NCBI RefSeq assembly: GCF_029946165.1
Contig: NZ_JAQSDZ010000011.1
Coordinates: 124,001 to 188,000, forward strand
Direction of reading: 5' to 3'
Origin: Methylotenera sp.
Lineage (GTDB): Bacteria; Pseudomonadota; Gammaproteobacteria; Burkholderiales; Methylophilaceae
DNA length: 64,000 bases
Shown: positions 1-9,068 of the stretch, one piece after another
Layout: each line of letters starts with the position of its first letter
Position numbering within the stretch: position 1 is the first letter of the stretch
Position numbers and translations under genes: made by a program
Notes under the pieces: model-generated
Told to the model about the DNA's origin: nothing
The model's database searches: none
What the model saw: only the letters and a program-made list of their open reading frames with translations

Positions 1-29
1 AGTTTGTGTCGCGCTAGTAAAAAACCCCA
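1..29 (-). CDS. uppS: Start of undecaprenyl diphosphate synthase (partial, runs off the window)
   Basis: Only the first nine codons are inside the window. A GTG start at 29 follows an AGGAG ribosome binding site by five bases and encodes MGFFTSATQ. E. coli UppS begins with a similar SATQ. The gene order rpsB-tsf-pyrH-frr-uppS is widely conserved in proteobacteria, and this is exactly where uppS should start, 71 bases after frr. The enzyme would make the undecaprenyl carrier for cell-wall synthesis. The call rests on order, start signals and a very short peptide, so it is tentative. Confidence 0.55.
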
Positions 30-99
30 CGGAGGCTCCTGTCGATTCGAGCTAATATCTTAAATTGTAAAGTAGTTTGCAAGGGTATATTCGCTATTC

Positions 100-657
100 T
101 TAAACAGCCATCAATTCAACTTCTTTTACTTGCAGCATTTTATCAATTTCTGACACAGCTTTATCTGTCGCTTTTTGCACATCATCTTGCGCACGACGCT
201 CATCATCTTCAGAAATTTCTTTGTCTTTTAGTAACTTTTTCAAAGTGTCATTGGCTTCACGACGAGCATTACGTACAGAAACTTTCGCACTTTCTGCTTC
301 AGAACGCACAATTTTTGTCATGTCTCGACGGCGCTCTTCCGTAAGCATAGGCATAGGCACACGAATTAAATCGCCATTGGTAGCTGGATTTAAACCTAAA
401 TCACAATCACGAATGGCTTTTTCAACCTTACCAATCATACTTTTTTCAAAAGGCTGAACGTGAATTGTGCGCGAGTCACCTAAATTCACATTTGCCACTT
501 GATTGACCGCAACCATAGAGCCGTAATACTCAACCATCACATGATCTAGCAAGCCTGTATGCGCTCTGCCTGTACGTACTTTAGCTAAATCAGTTTTCAA
601 TGCCTCTAAGGATCTTAGCATTTTCTGATCTACTGTTTTTTTTATATCGTCTAACAT
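100..657 (-). CDS. frr: Ribosome recycling factor
   Basis: This encodes the factor that, with EF-G, splits the post-termination ribosome. The start was set at the ATG at 657, which has GGAG eight bases upstream and gives 185 residues, the usual RRF length. A longer reading to 702 adds 15 residues that RRFs do not have. Family sequence is clear: the [13 protein letters not shown] region near the N-terminus, [10 protein letters not shown] in the middle, and [12 protein letters not shown] followed by the long charged C-terminal helix. It lies 91 bases after pyrH on the same strand, in the conserved translation cluster. Confidence 0.97.
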   Translation of the reverse strand: MLDDIKKTVDQKMLRSLEALKTDLAKVRTGRAHTGLLDHVMVEYYGSMVAVNQVANVNLGDSRTIHVQPFEKSMIGKVEKAIRDCDLGLNPATNGDLIRVPMPMLTEERRRDMTKIVRSEAESAKVSVRNARREANDTLKKLLKDKEISEDDERRAQDDVQKATDKAVSEIDKMLQVKEVELMAV

Positions 658-748
658 TTCTTTCTCCAACTTAATACTTATAATTTTTTGTACATTAGCC
701 ACTATTTCGTAGCTTCAAATCTTTAATAATGCCTGCTGATGTAATGAG

Positions 749-1465
749 CTATGGAGTCACCATTGTGCCTTCATCTTCACCCATTACCACTTTTTTAAGC
801 GCACCTTGCTTGAATATACTAAATACTGATATTGGTAACTTTTGATCGCGGCATAAAGTCAGCGCAGTTGCATCCATCACTTTTAGGTTTTTGTTAATGG
901 CTTCATCAAAAGTGATGGTTTTATAACGCATTGCCTCTGGATTGGTTTTTGGGTCATCGGTATAAATACCATCAACTTTCGTGGCTTTAATAACGATTTC
1001 TGCATTTATTTCCATACCACGTAAAGCAGCTGCCGTATCAGTAGTGAAGAATGGGTTACCTGTACCGGCACCGAATATCACCACTCGCCCTTCTTCCAAA
1101 TAACGAATAGCTTTACCGCGGATGTAGGGTTCGGCAACTTGTGCAATATTTAATGCACTCTGGACGCGTGCATTTAAACCAATATTTTTCATGGCATCTT
1201 GCAGGGCCATTGCATTCATTACCGTTGCTAGCATCCCCATGTAATCAGCTGTCGCTCGATCCATTCCTTCAGCCGCAGGAGCAACGCCGCGGAATATATT
1301 TCCGCCACCAATCACCACCGCAACCTGAACACCTAAATCAACAACTTCTTTCACTTCCGTTACAATTCGAGTAATGGTGGCACGATTGATACCATATGCA
1401 TCATCGCCCATTAAAGCTTCGCCTGATAGTTTAAGTAAGATGCGTTTGTAGGCTGGTGCGGCCAT
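749..1465 (-). CDS. pyrH: UMP kinase
   Basis: A cytosolic kinase that phosphorylates UMP to UDP for pyrimidine nucleotide supply. The 238-residue length is typical of bacterial PyrH. Amino-acid-kinase-fold motifs are visible: KLSGEAL near residue 13, [10 protein letters not shown] near residue 51, and the [16 protein letters not shown] nucleotide and effector region near residue 133. The start ATG has GAGGA five bases upstream. It sits between tsf and frr; a terminator-like hairpin in front of it suggests some transcripts end after tsf and pyrH-frr may be partly independent. Confidence 0.97.
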   Translation of the reverse strand: MAAPAYKRILLKLSGEALMGDDAYGINRATITRIVTEVKEVVDLGVQVAVVIGGGNIFRGVAPAAEGMDRATADYMGMLATVMNAMALQDAMKNIGLNARVQSALNIAQVAEPYIRGKAIRYLEEGRVVIFGAGTGNPFFTTDTAAALRGMEINAEIVIKATKVDGIYTDDPKTNPEAMRYKTITFDEAINKNLKVMDATALTLCRDQKLPISVFSIFKQGALKKVVMGEDEGTMVTP

Positions 1466-1553
1466 AATATTCCTCTTTTTAAAGTTTGCTTATTTAAGCA
1501 TAAAAACTACTTATATTGCGCAATTTAAGCGCAATTATTCTTAATTTTTTGCT

Positions 1554-1585
1554 AAAAAAAATGGACTAAGCCATTCGCTTAGTCC
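1554..1585 (-). terminator. Rho-independent terminator after tsf
   Basis: An eight to nine base-pair stem (GGACTAAG / CTTAGTCC) with a short TTCG-like loop lies 62 bases past the tsf stop. On the minus strand it is followed by a run of seven T. It should end rpsB-tsf transcripts ahead of pyrH. Confidence 0.85.
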
Positions 1586-1646
1586 ACTATTTTTGAATCT
1601 ACTCATCAATCAAACAGCGTTCTGCAGCTTGATATCATAGGTGGAT

Positions 1647-2522
1647 TTATACTTTTGCAGCCGCTGCAACTTCTGCTGCGTAATCAACAACAGCCTTCTC
1701 AATGCCCTCGCCTACTGTGAACATTGTGAATGATGCGACTGTAGCACCTTTAGACTTAAGTAATTGCTCAATCGTCATTTTGTCATCTTTAACAAAAACT
1801 TGGCTTAACAAAGTCACTTCTTTCAAGAATTTCGCTACTGTACCATCAGCAATTTTTTCTAGCATCGCTTCTGGTTTGCCTGCTTCTTTTGCTTTTTCAA
1901 TCGCAACACGACGTTCCGCTTCAATCAAGCTAGCATCAATACCTGAAGCGTCTAATGATTTTGGTTTAGCTGCAGCAATATGCATTGCAATATCTTTAGC
2001 TAAGTTATCGTCACCGCCAACCAAATCAACTAACACGCCGATTTTGCTGCCGTGAACATAACTAGCTAATTTCCCTTGTACAACTGGGCGCGCAAAGCGA
2101 CGTGGTGTAATATTTTCGCCAATTTTACCAACCAATTGTGCGCGTGTTTCTTCAACTGTTGCGCCACTCATAGGTAATGCGGCTACCGCTTCGATATCAG
2201 CCGCGGTGCTGTTTGCAACAATGCTAGCTAATTCGTTTACAAATTTTAAGAAGTCTTCATTTTTAGCGCAGAAATCTGTTTCTGAGTTAACTTCAACCAT
2301 TGCACCAGTTTTACCATCAGCACTGATTGAAATTCCTACTGTACCTTCAGCAGCGACGCGACCGGCCGCTTTACTTGCTCTGTTACCAAAACGTACACGT
2401 AGAATTTCTTCTGCACGTGTCATATCGCCTTCAGCTTCAGATAATGCTTTTTTACAATCCATCATCGGCGCATCAGTGCGCTCACGTAATTCTTTTACCA
2501 TGCTTGCGGTAATTTCAGCCAT
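1647..2522 (-). CDS. tsf: Translation elongation factor Ts
   Basis: Guanine nucleotide exchange factor for EF-Tu. At 291 residues it has the usual length. The N-terminal UBA-like module carries the signature [18 protein letters not shown] near residues 16-33. The core contains the typical [16 protein letters not shown] stretch near residue 75. The start ATG follows AGGAG by six bases. It is downstream of rpsB, as in most bacteria, and hairpins with T-runs both precede and follow it. Confidence 0.97.
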   Translation of the reverse strand: MAEITASMVKELRERTDAPMMDCKKALSEAEGDMTRAEEILRVRFGNRASKAAGRVAAEGTVGISISADGKTGAMVEVNSETDFCAKNEDFLKFVNELASIVANSTAADIEAVAALPMSGATVEETRAQLVGKIGENITPRRFARPVVQGKLASYVHGSKIGVLVDLVGGDDNLAKDIAMHIAAAKPKSLDASGIDASLIEAERRVAIEKAKEAGKPEAMLEKIADGTVAKFLKEVTLLSQVFVKDDKMTIEQLLKSKGATVASFTMFTVGEGIEKAVVDYAAEVAAAAKV

Positions 2523-2631
2523 TTTAAGCTCCTATATTTCTTAAGTCACATTAACTTAATGACTTAATTTATTGATTTTAAATTTTAATTATATATTTAG
2601 AAAATAAATTAATAAGTTACGTTCTAAAATT

Positions 2632-2653
2632 AAAAAAGGGGCTCTTAAGCCCC
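2632..2653 (-). terminator. Terminator or attenuator between rpsB and tsf
   Basis: A perfect six base-pair GC-rich stem (GGGGCT / AGCCCC) with a four-base loop, followed on the minus strand by six T. It sits 17 bases after the rpsB stop. Such a site commonly lowers tsf expression relative to rpsB; readthrough is expected because tsf starts 110 bases further on. Confidence 0.85.
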
Positions 2654-2670
2654 TTTTAAGATGCAATTAA

Positions 2671-3417
2671 TTACGCAGCTGTAACTTCAGCAACTGCTGC
2701 AGTCTCTTCACTTGCTGATTTAACAAGCTCAGTAATTACAGAGTTACGGCCTTCTAAAACAGCATCAGCAATACCACGAGCATACAAACGAATTGCACGG
2801 CTTGAGTCATCGTTACCTGGAATAACAAAAGCTACGCCATCTGGTGAGTTGTTTGTATCAACAATGCCAATCACTGGAATACCTAATTTAGCAGCTTCAG
2901 TAATAGCACCGCTTTCATGACCAACGTCAATGATGAAAATAGCGTCTGGCAAACCGCCCATTTCTTTAATACCACCGATTGAACGCTCTAATTTTTCAAT
3001 TTCACGCTTGTAGCCTAAAGCTTCTTTTTTACCGAATTTTTCTAAGCTACCGTCTTCTAGCATGACTTCAAAGTCATGAAGGCGTTTAATAGATTGTTTA
3101 ACTGTTTTAAAATTAGTTAACATACCACCCAACCAACGGTGATTTACATAAGCACAACCAGCACGGCTAGCTTCTTCTTTAACGATATCACGCGCTTGAC
3201 GCTTTGTACCAACGAATAAGATGCGACCTTTATTTGCAGCCAATGTACGCACGTGTTTAAGTGCATCTTCAAACAATGGCAATGTTTTTTCAAGGTTAAC
3301 AATATGAATTTTGTTGCGGTCACCGAAAATGAACGGTGCCATTTTTGGATTCCAGTAACGGGTTTGATGGCCGAAGTGAACGCCGGCTTCTAACATATCA
3401 CGCATAGTGACTGACAT
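2671..3417 (-). CDS. rpsB: 30S ribosomal protein S2
   Basis: Component of the small ribosomal subunit. The 248-residue length fits. The sequence opens with the S2 signature [19 protein letters not shown] near residue 8, and the second signature [19 protein letters not shown] lies near residue 157. The gene leads the rpsB-tsf-pyrH-frr cluster. A 20-base perfect palindrome in the leader may form a regulatory hairpin. Confidence 0.98.
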   Translation of the reverse strand: MSVTMRDMLEAGVHFGHQTRYWNPKMAPFIFGDRNKIHIVNLEKTLPLFEDALKHVRTLAANKGRILFVGTKRQARDIVKEEASRAGCAYVNHRWLGGMLTNFKTVKQSIKRLHDFEVMLEDGSLEKFGKKEALGYKREIEKLERSIGGIKEMGGLPDAIFIIDVGHESGAITEAAKLGIPVIGIVDTNNSPDGVAFVIPGNDDSSRAIRLYARGIADAVLEGRNSVITELVKSASEETAAVAEVTAA

Positions 3418-3814
3418 AATAATTCTCTTTTCAAAAGGGTTATATATTCACACAACTCCAAAAACACCTTAATTAACAAGTGATTACTTTAAAGTAATCA
3501 TTCAATTTCAGGCACCCTTGATTGGGTTGTATGTAAATTTTAATACTGCATTTATAACGTTACATTTTTTCAAATGTATTTCTGCCAAATTGCAGAGGCG
3601 AAATAATACCACTAAGCATATGAGTTTACTAGCTTATTCATTTACTTATTGAATACAAATTCTGGCTCGATTATATTAAACTCAATTATTAAGTAGCTAA
3701 ATTTTAATTCAGACCGCAGCAATTGCAAGGTATACGTTATTTTTGCAGCTCTTATTATTGGATATGAAAATGGTTGACTAGCGTATGTTATGAAGTTACT
3801 GAAGGAGATTGTAA
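3418..3814 (-). promoter_or_regulatory. rpsB leader with a 20-base perfect palindrome
   Basis: This 397-base gap between divergent rpsB and the HDOD gene holds no convincing gene; a 67-codon reading on the minus strand has no ribosome binding site. At 3481-3500 there is a perfect palindrome, TGATTACTTT followed by its complement, about 64 bases upstream of the rpsB start. It would lie in the rpsB 5' UTR if transcription starts upstream. S2 is known to autoregulate its operon through leader RNA in several bacteria. That link here is inference. No good -35/-10 pair was identified. Confidence 0.4.
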
Positions 3815-4666
3815 ATGACATCAACACCTCAAGAGCTTGCCTCAAAAGACATTAACACCTGGATTAACTTTATTAGGAATGCAGAAATCCCAGTACTTAA
3901 ACATACTGCACGTGAAGTTGCTCGCCTTAAAGAGGATGAAGATAATCAAAGCGCACGCGCTATTTCTACCGCCGTTCTAAATGACCCTATGATGATATTT
4001 AGAGTGTTAAGCTTTGCCCAAAATCATCGAGCAAAAAAACAACTACAAGATTTAGCTCAGGCTGATCAGGCAATATTAATGATGGGGACAACGTCATTTT
4101 TCACCTATCTATCACCTAAAATTTTGGTTGAAGACATGCTAAAAAGCAACCTTCCAGCTTTAATGAATCTACTTAAACTCGTCCGTCGCGCGCATCAAGC
4201 CGCTCATTTTGCTGCGGACTGGGCTACACATTTAGCCGATTTACATGCCGAAGAAGTACGCACTGCAGCATTGCTACATGATTTATCTGAAATGTTAATG
4301 TGGTGTTTCGCGCCAGATAAAATGAATGCTATATATGCCTTGCAACAAGCAGATAAATCACTCCGCAGCGCAGCCGCTCAAGAAGAGGTATTAGGCTTTA
4401 AATTATTAGATTTACAAAAAGAGCTAGTTGCAGCATTTCAACTACCGCCACTTCTTTCCAAACTCATGCAGGATAGCGCATCAAGCGAGCAGCGTGTGCG
4501 CAATGTTACTCTTGCTGTAAATTTGGCAAGACATTCTGCTAACGGCTGGGATGATGCAGCCTTGCCAGATGATTACCGTGATATCGCCGAACTTTTACGC
4601 ATGGATGTTGCCAAAGTAATGCGTATTGTGGGCACGCCGGCTACTGCCGCCACTAACATTCCTTAG
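3815..4666 (+). CDS. HDOD-domain protein
   Basis: A 283-residue cytosolic protein of the HDOD family (HD-related output domain), found mostly in bacterial signalling. The family resemblance is in the N-terminal half (SARAISTAVLNDPMMIFRVL, then AQNH) and the central HFAADWA...EVRTAALLHDLSEML stretch, which keeps the HD-like histidine and aspartate. HDOD proteins usually lack HD phosphohydrolase activity. No receiver, GGDEF or EAL domain is attached, so its input is unknown. The start has AAGGAG nine bases upstream. It stands alone, 73 bases before map and divergent from rpsB. Confidence 0.75.
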   Translation: MTSTPQELASKDINTWINFIRNAEIPVLKHTAREVARLKEDEDNQSARAISTAVLNDPMMIFRVLSFAQNHRAKKQLQDLAQADQAILMMGTTSFFTYLSPKILVEDMLKSNLPALMNLLKLVRRAHQAAHFAADWATHLADLHAEEVRTAALLHDLSEMLMWCFAPDKMNAIYALQQADKSLRSAAAQEEVLGFKLLDLQKELVAAFQLPPLLSKLMQDSASSEQRVRNVTLAVNLARHSANGWDDAALPDDYRDIAELLRMDVAKVMRIVGTPATAATNIP

Positions 4667-4739
4667 TCTTAGCTAGAAATTGAAATTATGAATAATTGCT
4701 ATGCTAAAATAGGCTTAATATTCACAAGTTAGCAAGTTC

Positions 4740-5567
4740 ATGGCAATCTCAATCAAAAATCAGCAAGATATAGAAAAAATGCGCATCGCAGGCAAACTTG
4801 CCTCAGAGGTGCTTGATTTCATTACCCCTCACGTAGTACATGGCGTGACAACAGATCAACTAGACAAACTTTGTCACGATTACATTGTTGACGTACAACA
4901 AGCAATCCCTGCTCCGCTTAACTATGCGCCTGATGGACATAGACCTTATCCTAAGTCGATTTGCACCTCCATTAATCAGCAAATATGTCATGGAGTCCCC
5001 AGCGACAAAGCGCTTAAGAATGGCGACATCGTCAATATTGACATTACCGTGATTAAAGATGGCTATCACGGCGACACAAGCCGTATGTTCTATGTAGGTG
5101 AAGTGACGAGCCAAGCTAAGCGCTTATGTGAAATCACTTACCAAGCTATGTGGCTAGGTATCAGCAAGGTTAAGCCTGGCGCCACCTTAGGTGATATTGG
5201 CTTTGCCATTCAAACGTTTACTGAAAAAAGTGGCTATAGCGTGGTGCGCGAGTTTTGCGGTCATGGTATTGGCAAGGTTTTTCATGAAGATCCTCAAGTC
5301 TTACATTATGGCAAAGCTGGTCAGGGCGTCGTGCTCAAAACAGGCATGATGTTTACTATTGAGCCCATGATTAACGCGGGAAAGCGTGACATTAAACACA
5401 TGCCAGACGGCTGGACTATCGTCACTAAAGACCGTAGCCTATCTGCGCAATGGGAACATACAATTTTAGTCACAGAAACGGGTTATGAAGTAATGACCTT
5501 GTCAAGCGGCTCACCAGCAATCCCAGAGTTTGTGCTAAAACTAGAGCCTGCGCCAAAGCCAATCTAG
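4740..5567 (+). CDS. map: Methionine aminopeptidase, type I
   Basis: Removes the initiator methionine from nascent proteins using two divalent metal ions. The 275-residue length and pita-bread fold are typical. Metal ligands are visible: NIDITVIKDGYHGDTSRMF (the two aspartates), HGIG around residue 176, TIEPM near residue 210 and WEHTILVTE near residue 240. The upstream HGVPSDK stretch carries the conserved histidine. It lies four bases before glnD, so the two are probably co-transcribed. In many proteobacteria map also neighbours rpsB and glnD, as here. Confidence 0.97.
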   Translation: MAISIKNQQDIEKMRIAGKLASEVLDFITPHVVHGVTTDQLDKLCHDYIVDVQQAIPAPLNYAPDGHRPYPKSICTSINQQICHGVPSDKALKNGDIVNIDITVIKDGYHGDTSRMFYVGEVTSQAKRLCEITYQAMWLGISKVKPGATLGDIGFAIQTFTEKSGYSVVREFCGHGIGKVFHEDPQVLHYGKAGQGVVLKTGMMFTIEPMINAGKRDIKHMPDGWTIVTKDRSLSAQWEHTILVTETGYEVMTLSSGSPAIPEFVLKLEPAPKPI

Positions 5568-5571
5568 CAAA

Positions 5572-8223
5572 ATGTTGTTGGTTGATAAGAACAGTCAAGT
5601 AAATACGCAAAAAATGCCTGAGAAGAATAATATTGCCGCACTTCGGCAATATTTGAAAGACGGCTTTCTTGCGTTAAAAACTGACTTTCTAAAAACGCCA
5701 AATAACACGCGTCTATTTAAACAACACTGCAAGCTGATTGATCGCTTACTCATCAATATTTGGGAGCAAGCTAATATTGACAAGCATTGTTGCTTAATTG
5801 CAGTCGGTGGTTATGGTCGTGGTGAACTCTACCCCTACTCTGACATTGACTTACTTATACTCATTCCCGATTCTGAAGATCTACAAGCACATAGTGACAA
5901 CAATATTAAACTCGAAGCATTGGTGGGTTTATTGTGGGATATTGGCTTAAATGTTGGGCATAGCGTACGCAGCTTGAGCGAGTGTATTCATGAAGCAGCA
6001 AAAGACATTACGGTACAAACTAATTTAATCGAATCTCGCTTAATTACAGGTGAGGATAGCTTCTATGAAAAGTTTTTAGATGAAATTAATCACTCACTCA
6101 GCAACCCAAATGCCATTGCCAGCTTTTTTATAGCAAAACAAAAAGAACAAAATAATCGTCATGCCAAATTTAACGATACTGCTTACAATCTAGAGCCCAA
6201 TATTAAAGAAAGTCCTGGCGGTTTACGCGACCTTCATATGATATTGTGGATTGCGCAAAGCATAAACATGACAAGTGCGCGTCCGTCAGCAGCTAAGAAT
6301 ATTTGGGGCTTACTTACTCAGCAAAACATTATTTCAGCGCTCGAAGCTCGACAGATTCAACAACATCAAAGCAATTTACAACTACTTCGCATACGCTTGC
6401 ATTTCATCAGCAAACGTCGGGAAGATCGCTTACTATTTGACTTTCAGAATGAACTGGCTGATTCGCTAGGTTACGTTAACACGCCTCGCAAACGCGCAAG
6501 CGAACAGCTCATGCAAAGTTACTATCGCAGCGTGAAATTCGTTAGCCTAATGAACGAAATTTTGCTCAAGTCTTTTCAGCAGATTATTGCCGTTAATCCG
6601 CCAATCATAAAGTCAATTAATGCGCACTTTGAGTCGCACGATCAATTATTAGAAGCTAAAACAGCAGGATTGCTGCAACAACAGCCATCAGCAATTTTCG
6701 AAGCATTTTTGCTTTTACAGCAACATCCAGAACTCGATGGAATGGGCGCAACATTATTGCGCAATATGCAAAGAGTTAAGCGCTTAGTTAATCGTGATTT
6801 TAGACAAAACATTGTTAATAAAAAGCTATTCATTGAAATCCTCTCGCAGCCAAGTGGCGTCAATCATGCACTTCGCGCCATGAACCGTTATGGCATTTTA
6901 GGTAGCTACATTCCAGCATTTGGCAAAATTATTGGTCAAATGCAACATGACTTATTCCATGTTTATACTGTTGACGAGCATATTCTCAATGTATTGGCTA
7001 ATCTGCGACGCTTTGCTAAGCCAGAACTTAAACACGAGTTTCCATTATGCAGCAGGTTATTTGCCGAGTTTGATGCACCGCATTTACTGTACTTAGCGGC
7101 TCTATTTCACGACATTGCAAAAGGCCGTGGTGGTGACCACTCCACACTTGGCACGGTTGATGCAATTAAATTTTGCAGACTACATGGGCTTTCAAAAGTA
7201 GATAGCGCATTTGTTGCGTGGCTAGTAGCCGCACATTTGCAAATGTCTTCTACCGCACAAAAATCGGACTTGTCAGACCCTAGTGTAATTGAGACATTCT
7301 CTCGTTTCGTTCAAAACGAACGTCGATTAGTAGCATTATATTTATTAACTGTTGCTGATATTCGAGGCACAAGCCCACTAGTGTGGAATGCGTGGAAAGC
7401 AAGGCTTTTGGAAAGCCTATTCAATGCCACCAAGCACGCATTGGCTAACCAATTACTTTATGTACAACAAGCCATTACAATCCGTAAGTCAGAAGCCGCA
7501 GAGCGACTTAATAAGTTTGGCTTAAGCAAACATTCTTACGAGCATTTATGGGAAAAGTTCGGCTCTAATTACTTTATTCGGCATGAAAGTGATGAAATCG
7601 CTTGGCATAGCCGTTTACTAACGCCACATCTAGATACCACGCAAGCAATTGTTCGAGCGAGGTTAAGTCCTAGCGGTGACGGTATTCAGGTAATGATTTA
7701 CAGCAAAGACCAAAACGATTTATTCGCTAGGATTTGTAATTTCTTTGATCGCATGGGCTACAACATTGTAGAAGCTAAGATCTACACGACTGATCACGCC
7801 TATGCATTAGACAGCTTTATTGTTTTAGATCAATCAGGTAAGTCGGTAAGTTATAGTGGTTTATTAAAGTTTATTGAAATAGAACTCACACAAAAGCTTG
7901 ATAAAACTCAACCACTCGAATCACCGCTTAAAGGTCGGATCAGCCGCCAAGTGAAGCACATGCCTATTTTGGCGCAAGTCACTATTACGCAAGAAGCTGA
8001 TAACAATAATCACAAACTAGAAATCATCGCAAACGATCGCCCTGGCTTACTCGCGACATTAGCGCATCAGTTTTTAATGCTTGAGATACAGTTGCATAAT
8101 GCAAAAATTAACACTCTAGGTAATCGTGCTGAAGACACCTTTTTAATCTCTGCTAATAAGGGACAAAAACTTGATGCACTACGTATCATTGCGCTAAAAG
8201 AAGCGATTATTTCAGAAATTTAA
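5572..8223 (+). CDS. glnD: Bifunctional PII uridylyltransferase / uridylyl-removing enzyme
   Basis: Senses glutamine and adds or removes UMP on PII proteins, setting nitrogen regulation. At 883 residues it has the full domain set. The nucleotidyltransferase site is GGYGRGELYPYSDIDLLIL near residues 79-97. The GlnD central region includes ESPGGLRDLH. The HD domain (HVYTVDEHIL and LAALFHDIAKGRGGDHS) spans roughly residues 460-525. Two C-terminal ACT domains start near residues 698 and 805 (IIANDRPGLLATLA). It begins four bases after map. A second in-frame ATG 14 codons in is an alternative start. A methylamine user depends on nitrogen control because amines release ammonium. Confidence 0.97.
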   Translation: MLLVDKNSQVNTQKMPEKNNIAALRQYLKDGFLALKTDFLKTPNNTRLFKQHCKLIDRLLINIWEQANIDKHCCLIAVGGYGRGELYPYSDIDLLILIPDSEDLQAHSDNNIKLEALVGLLWDIGLNVGHSVRSLSECIHEAAKDITVQTNLIESRLITGEDSFYEKFLDEINHSLSNPNAIASFFIAKQKEQNNRHAKFNDTAYNLEPNIKESPGGLRDLHMILWIAQSINMTSARPSAAKNIWGLLTQQNIISALEARQIQQHQSNLQLLRIRLHFISKRREDRLLFDFQNELADSLGYVNTPRKRASEQLMQSYYRSVKFVSLMNEILLKSFQQIIAVNPPIIKSINAHFESHDQLLEAKTAGLLQQQPSAIFEAFLLLQQHPELDGMGATLLRNMQRVKRLVNRDFRQNIVNKKLFIEILSQPSGVNHALRAMNRYGILGSYIPAFGKIIGQMQHDLFHVYTVDEHILNVLANLRRFAKPELKHEFPLCSRLFAEFDAPHLLYLAALFHDIAKGRGGDHSTLGTVDAIKFCRLHGLSKVDSAFVAWLVAAHLQMSSTAQKSDLSDPSVIETFSRFVQNERRLVALYLLTVADIRGTSPLVWNAWKARLLESLFNATKHALANQLLYVQQAITIRKSEAAERLNKFGLSKHSYEHLWEKFGSNYFIRHESDEIAWHSRLLTPHLDTTQAIVRARLSPSGDGIQVMIYSKDQNDLFARICNFFDRMGYNIVEAKIYTTDHAYALDSFIVLDQSGKSVSYSGLLKFIEIELTQKLDKTQPLESPLKGRISRQVKHMPILAQVTITQEADNNNHKLEIIANDRPGLLATLAHQFLMLEIQLHNAKINTLGNRAEDTFLISANKGQKLDALRIIALKEAIISEI

Positions 8224-8266
8224 CTTCTAGTGGCAGTCAATCTAAAAGGCTAAACATTGAAGCAAT

Positions 8267-8292
8267 AAAAAAGCCTTGAATAATCAAGGCTT
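8267..8292 (-). terminator. Terminator between convergent glnD and the cupin gene
   Basis: A nine base-pair perfect stem, AAGCCTTGA / TCAAGGCTT, with a four-base loop. On the minus strand the T-run is TTTTTT and serves the cupin gene; on the plus strand a weaker T-rich tail follows, so it may serve both. Confidence 0.85.
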
Positions 8293-8318
8293 CATTTATT
8301 TAACGCTCAAATATAAAA

Positions 8319-8597
8319 TTATGAGTGTTTATAGTGTTTTTTCAATTGTTTAGTCACTTCCCAGTTTGATTTCAAACCTTTTGGAAATACTACAAAGTCA
8401 CCTGCTTTAACTACAACAGTTTCGCCGCCCACTGGAGTAACGTGGATTTCACCTTCAAGCAAGTAAGCGCTTTCAGTTGCAGAATCGAAGTTCAATGGAA
8501 ATTTAGATGGTGCGCAATCCCAAATAGACCAGCTAGACACGCCTAGTTCTTTTAATTTAGCTTCAGATGGGTTATGGTCAATGATAATTTGAGTCAT
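8319..8597 (-). CDS. Small cupin-fold protein
   Basis: A 92-residue single-domain cupin of the Cupin_3 type (related to the ureidoglycine aminohydrolase fold). The core reads SATESAYLLEGEIHVTP then GDFVVFPKGLKSNWEV, which are the two cupin motifs. Only some of the classical metal-binding histidines are present, so catalysis cannot be assumed. The ATG has AGGA seven bases upstream. It is a single-gene unit closed by the hairpin shared with glnD. Substrate unknown. Confidence 0.75.
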   Translation of the reverse strand: MTQIIIDHNPSEAKLKELGVSSWSIWDCAPSKFPLNFDSATESAYLLEGEIHVTPVGGETVVVKAGDFVVFPKGLKSNWEVTKQLKKHYKHS

Positions 8598-8856
8598 GAT
8601 TTATTCCTATTTAAAATGGTTTGATTGAAATACAAATGCCGCATTAAGCGGCATTAAAAAATTTGGCGAAAAACTATTATTCAACGCCAAGAAAATTGCA
8701 ACAAAAATGCATCTGTAACGACACTATTGAATGATTATAACAATCATCACAATTATCGTCAAAACTAATAGAAATTTAATTGCCACTTACTAGGGGTTTA
8801 GTTTTGTTGAGCATGATTAACTCTATTTGACAGCGAATGGCAAGTACAAATTAAAA

Positions 8857-8877
8857 ACGCCCCATCAGGAGCGTTTT
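8857..8877 (-). terminator. Displaced original terminator of tRNA-Ser
   Basis: A seven base-pair stem, ACGCCCC / GGAGCGT, with a run of T on the minus strand. It sits just outside the left repeat of the integrative element. A near-copy lies beside the intact tRNA-Ser at 16140-16162. The simplest reading is that this was the tRNA terminator before the element inserted. Confidence 0.7.
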
Positions 8878-8883
8878 AAAATA

Positions 8884-8900
8884 TTCTGGCGGAAGAGGTG
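8884..8900 (+). repeat. Left attachment site (copy of tRNA-Ser 3' end)
   Basis: The 17 bases are identical to 16174-16190. They cover the CCA, discriminator base, the acceptor-stem strand and three T-stem bases of tRNA-Ser. Integration at tRNA 3' ends by P4-type integrases leaves this pattern. Confidence 0.9.
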
Positions 8901-8927
8901 TCCCCCTTTCATATAAATCATACAGAC

Positions 8928-8998
8928 CCATAAAGACACAATTAACTAAAAAATAGTACATATATACAGGTACTTGAAACTGTTTCGTGTCTTTATGG
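8928..8998. repeat. 12-bp perfect inverted repeat upstream of the integrase
   Basis: CCATAAAGACAC at 8928-8939 and its exact complement at 8987-8998 are separated by 47 bases. They lie between the attachment core and the integrase gene, so they may be sites for integrase, excisionase or a repressor. Confidence 0.75.
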
Positions 8999-9031
8999 TT
9001 CTACTAGACAACTCATACAATCCCCTATAAA

Positions 9032-9052
9032 ATGGTATACATTATGGTATAC
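9032..9052 (+). repeat. Two ATGGTATAC repeats (left end), candidate arm sites
   Basis: ATGGTATAC occurs at 9032-9040 and 9044-9052, a 12-base pitch. The same pair with one changed base occurs near the right end at 16113-16133 with the same pitch and orientation. These are probably arm-type binding sites for the integrase or its directionality factor, and also overlap the integrase promoter region. Confidence 0.7.
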
Positions 9053-9068
9053 ACAGGGTGAAGGCATC

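Noticed and set aside
3642-3845. 67-codon reading on the minus strand in the rpsB-HDOD gap
   Set aside because: It has no ribosome binding site, is low in complexity, and overlaps the start of the well-supported HDOD gene.
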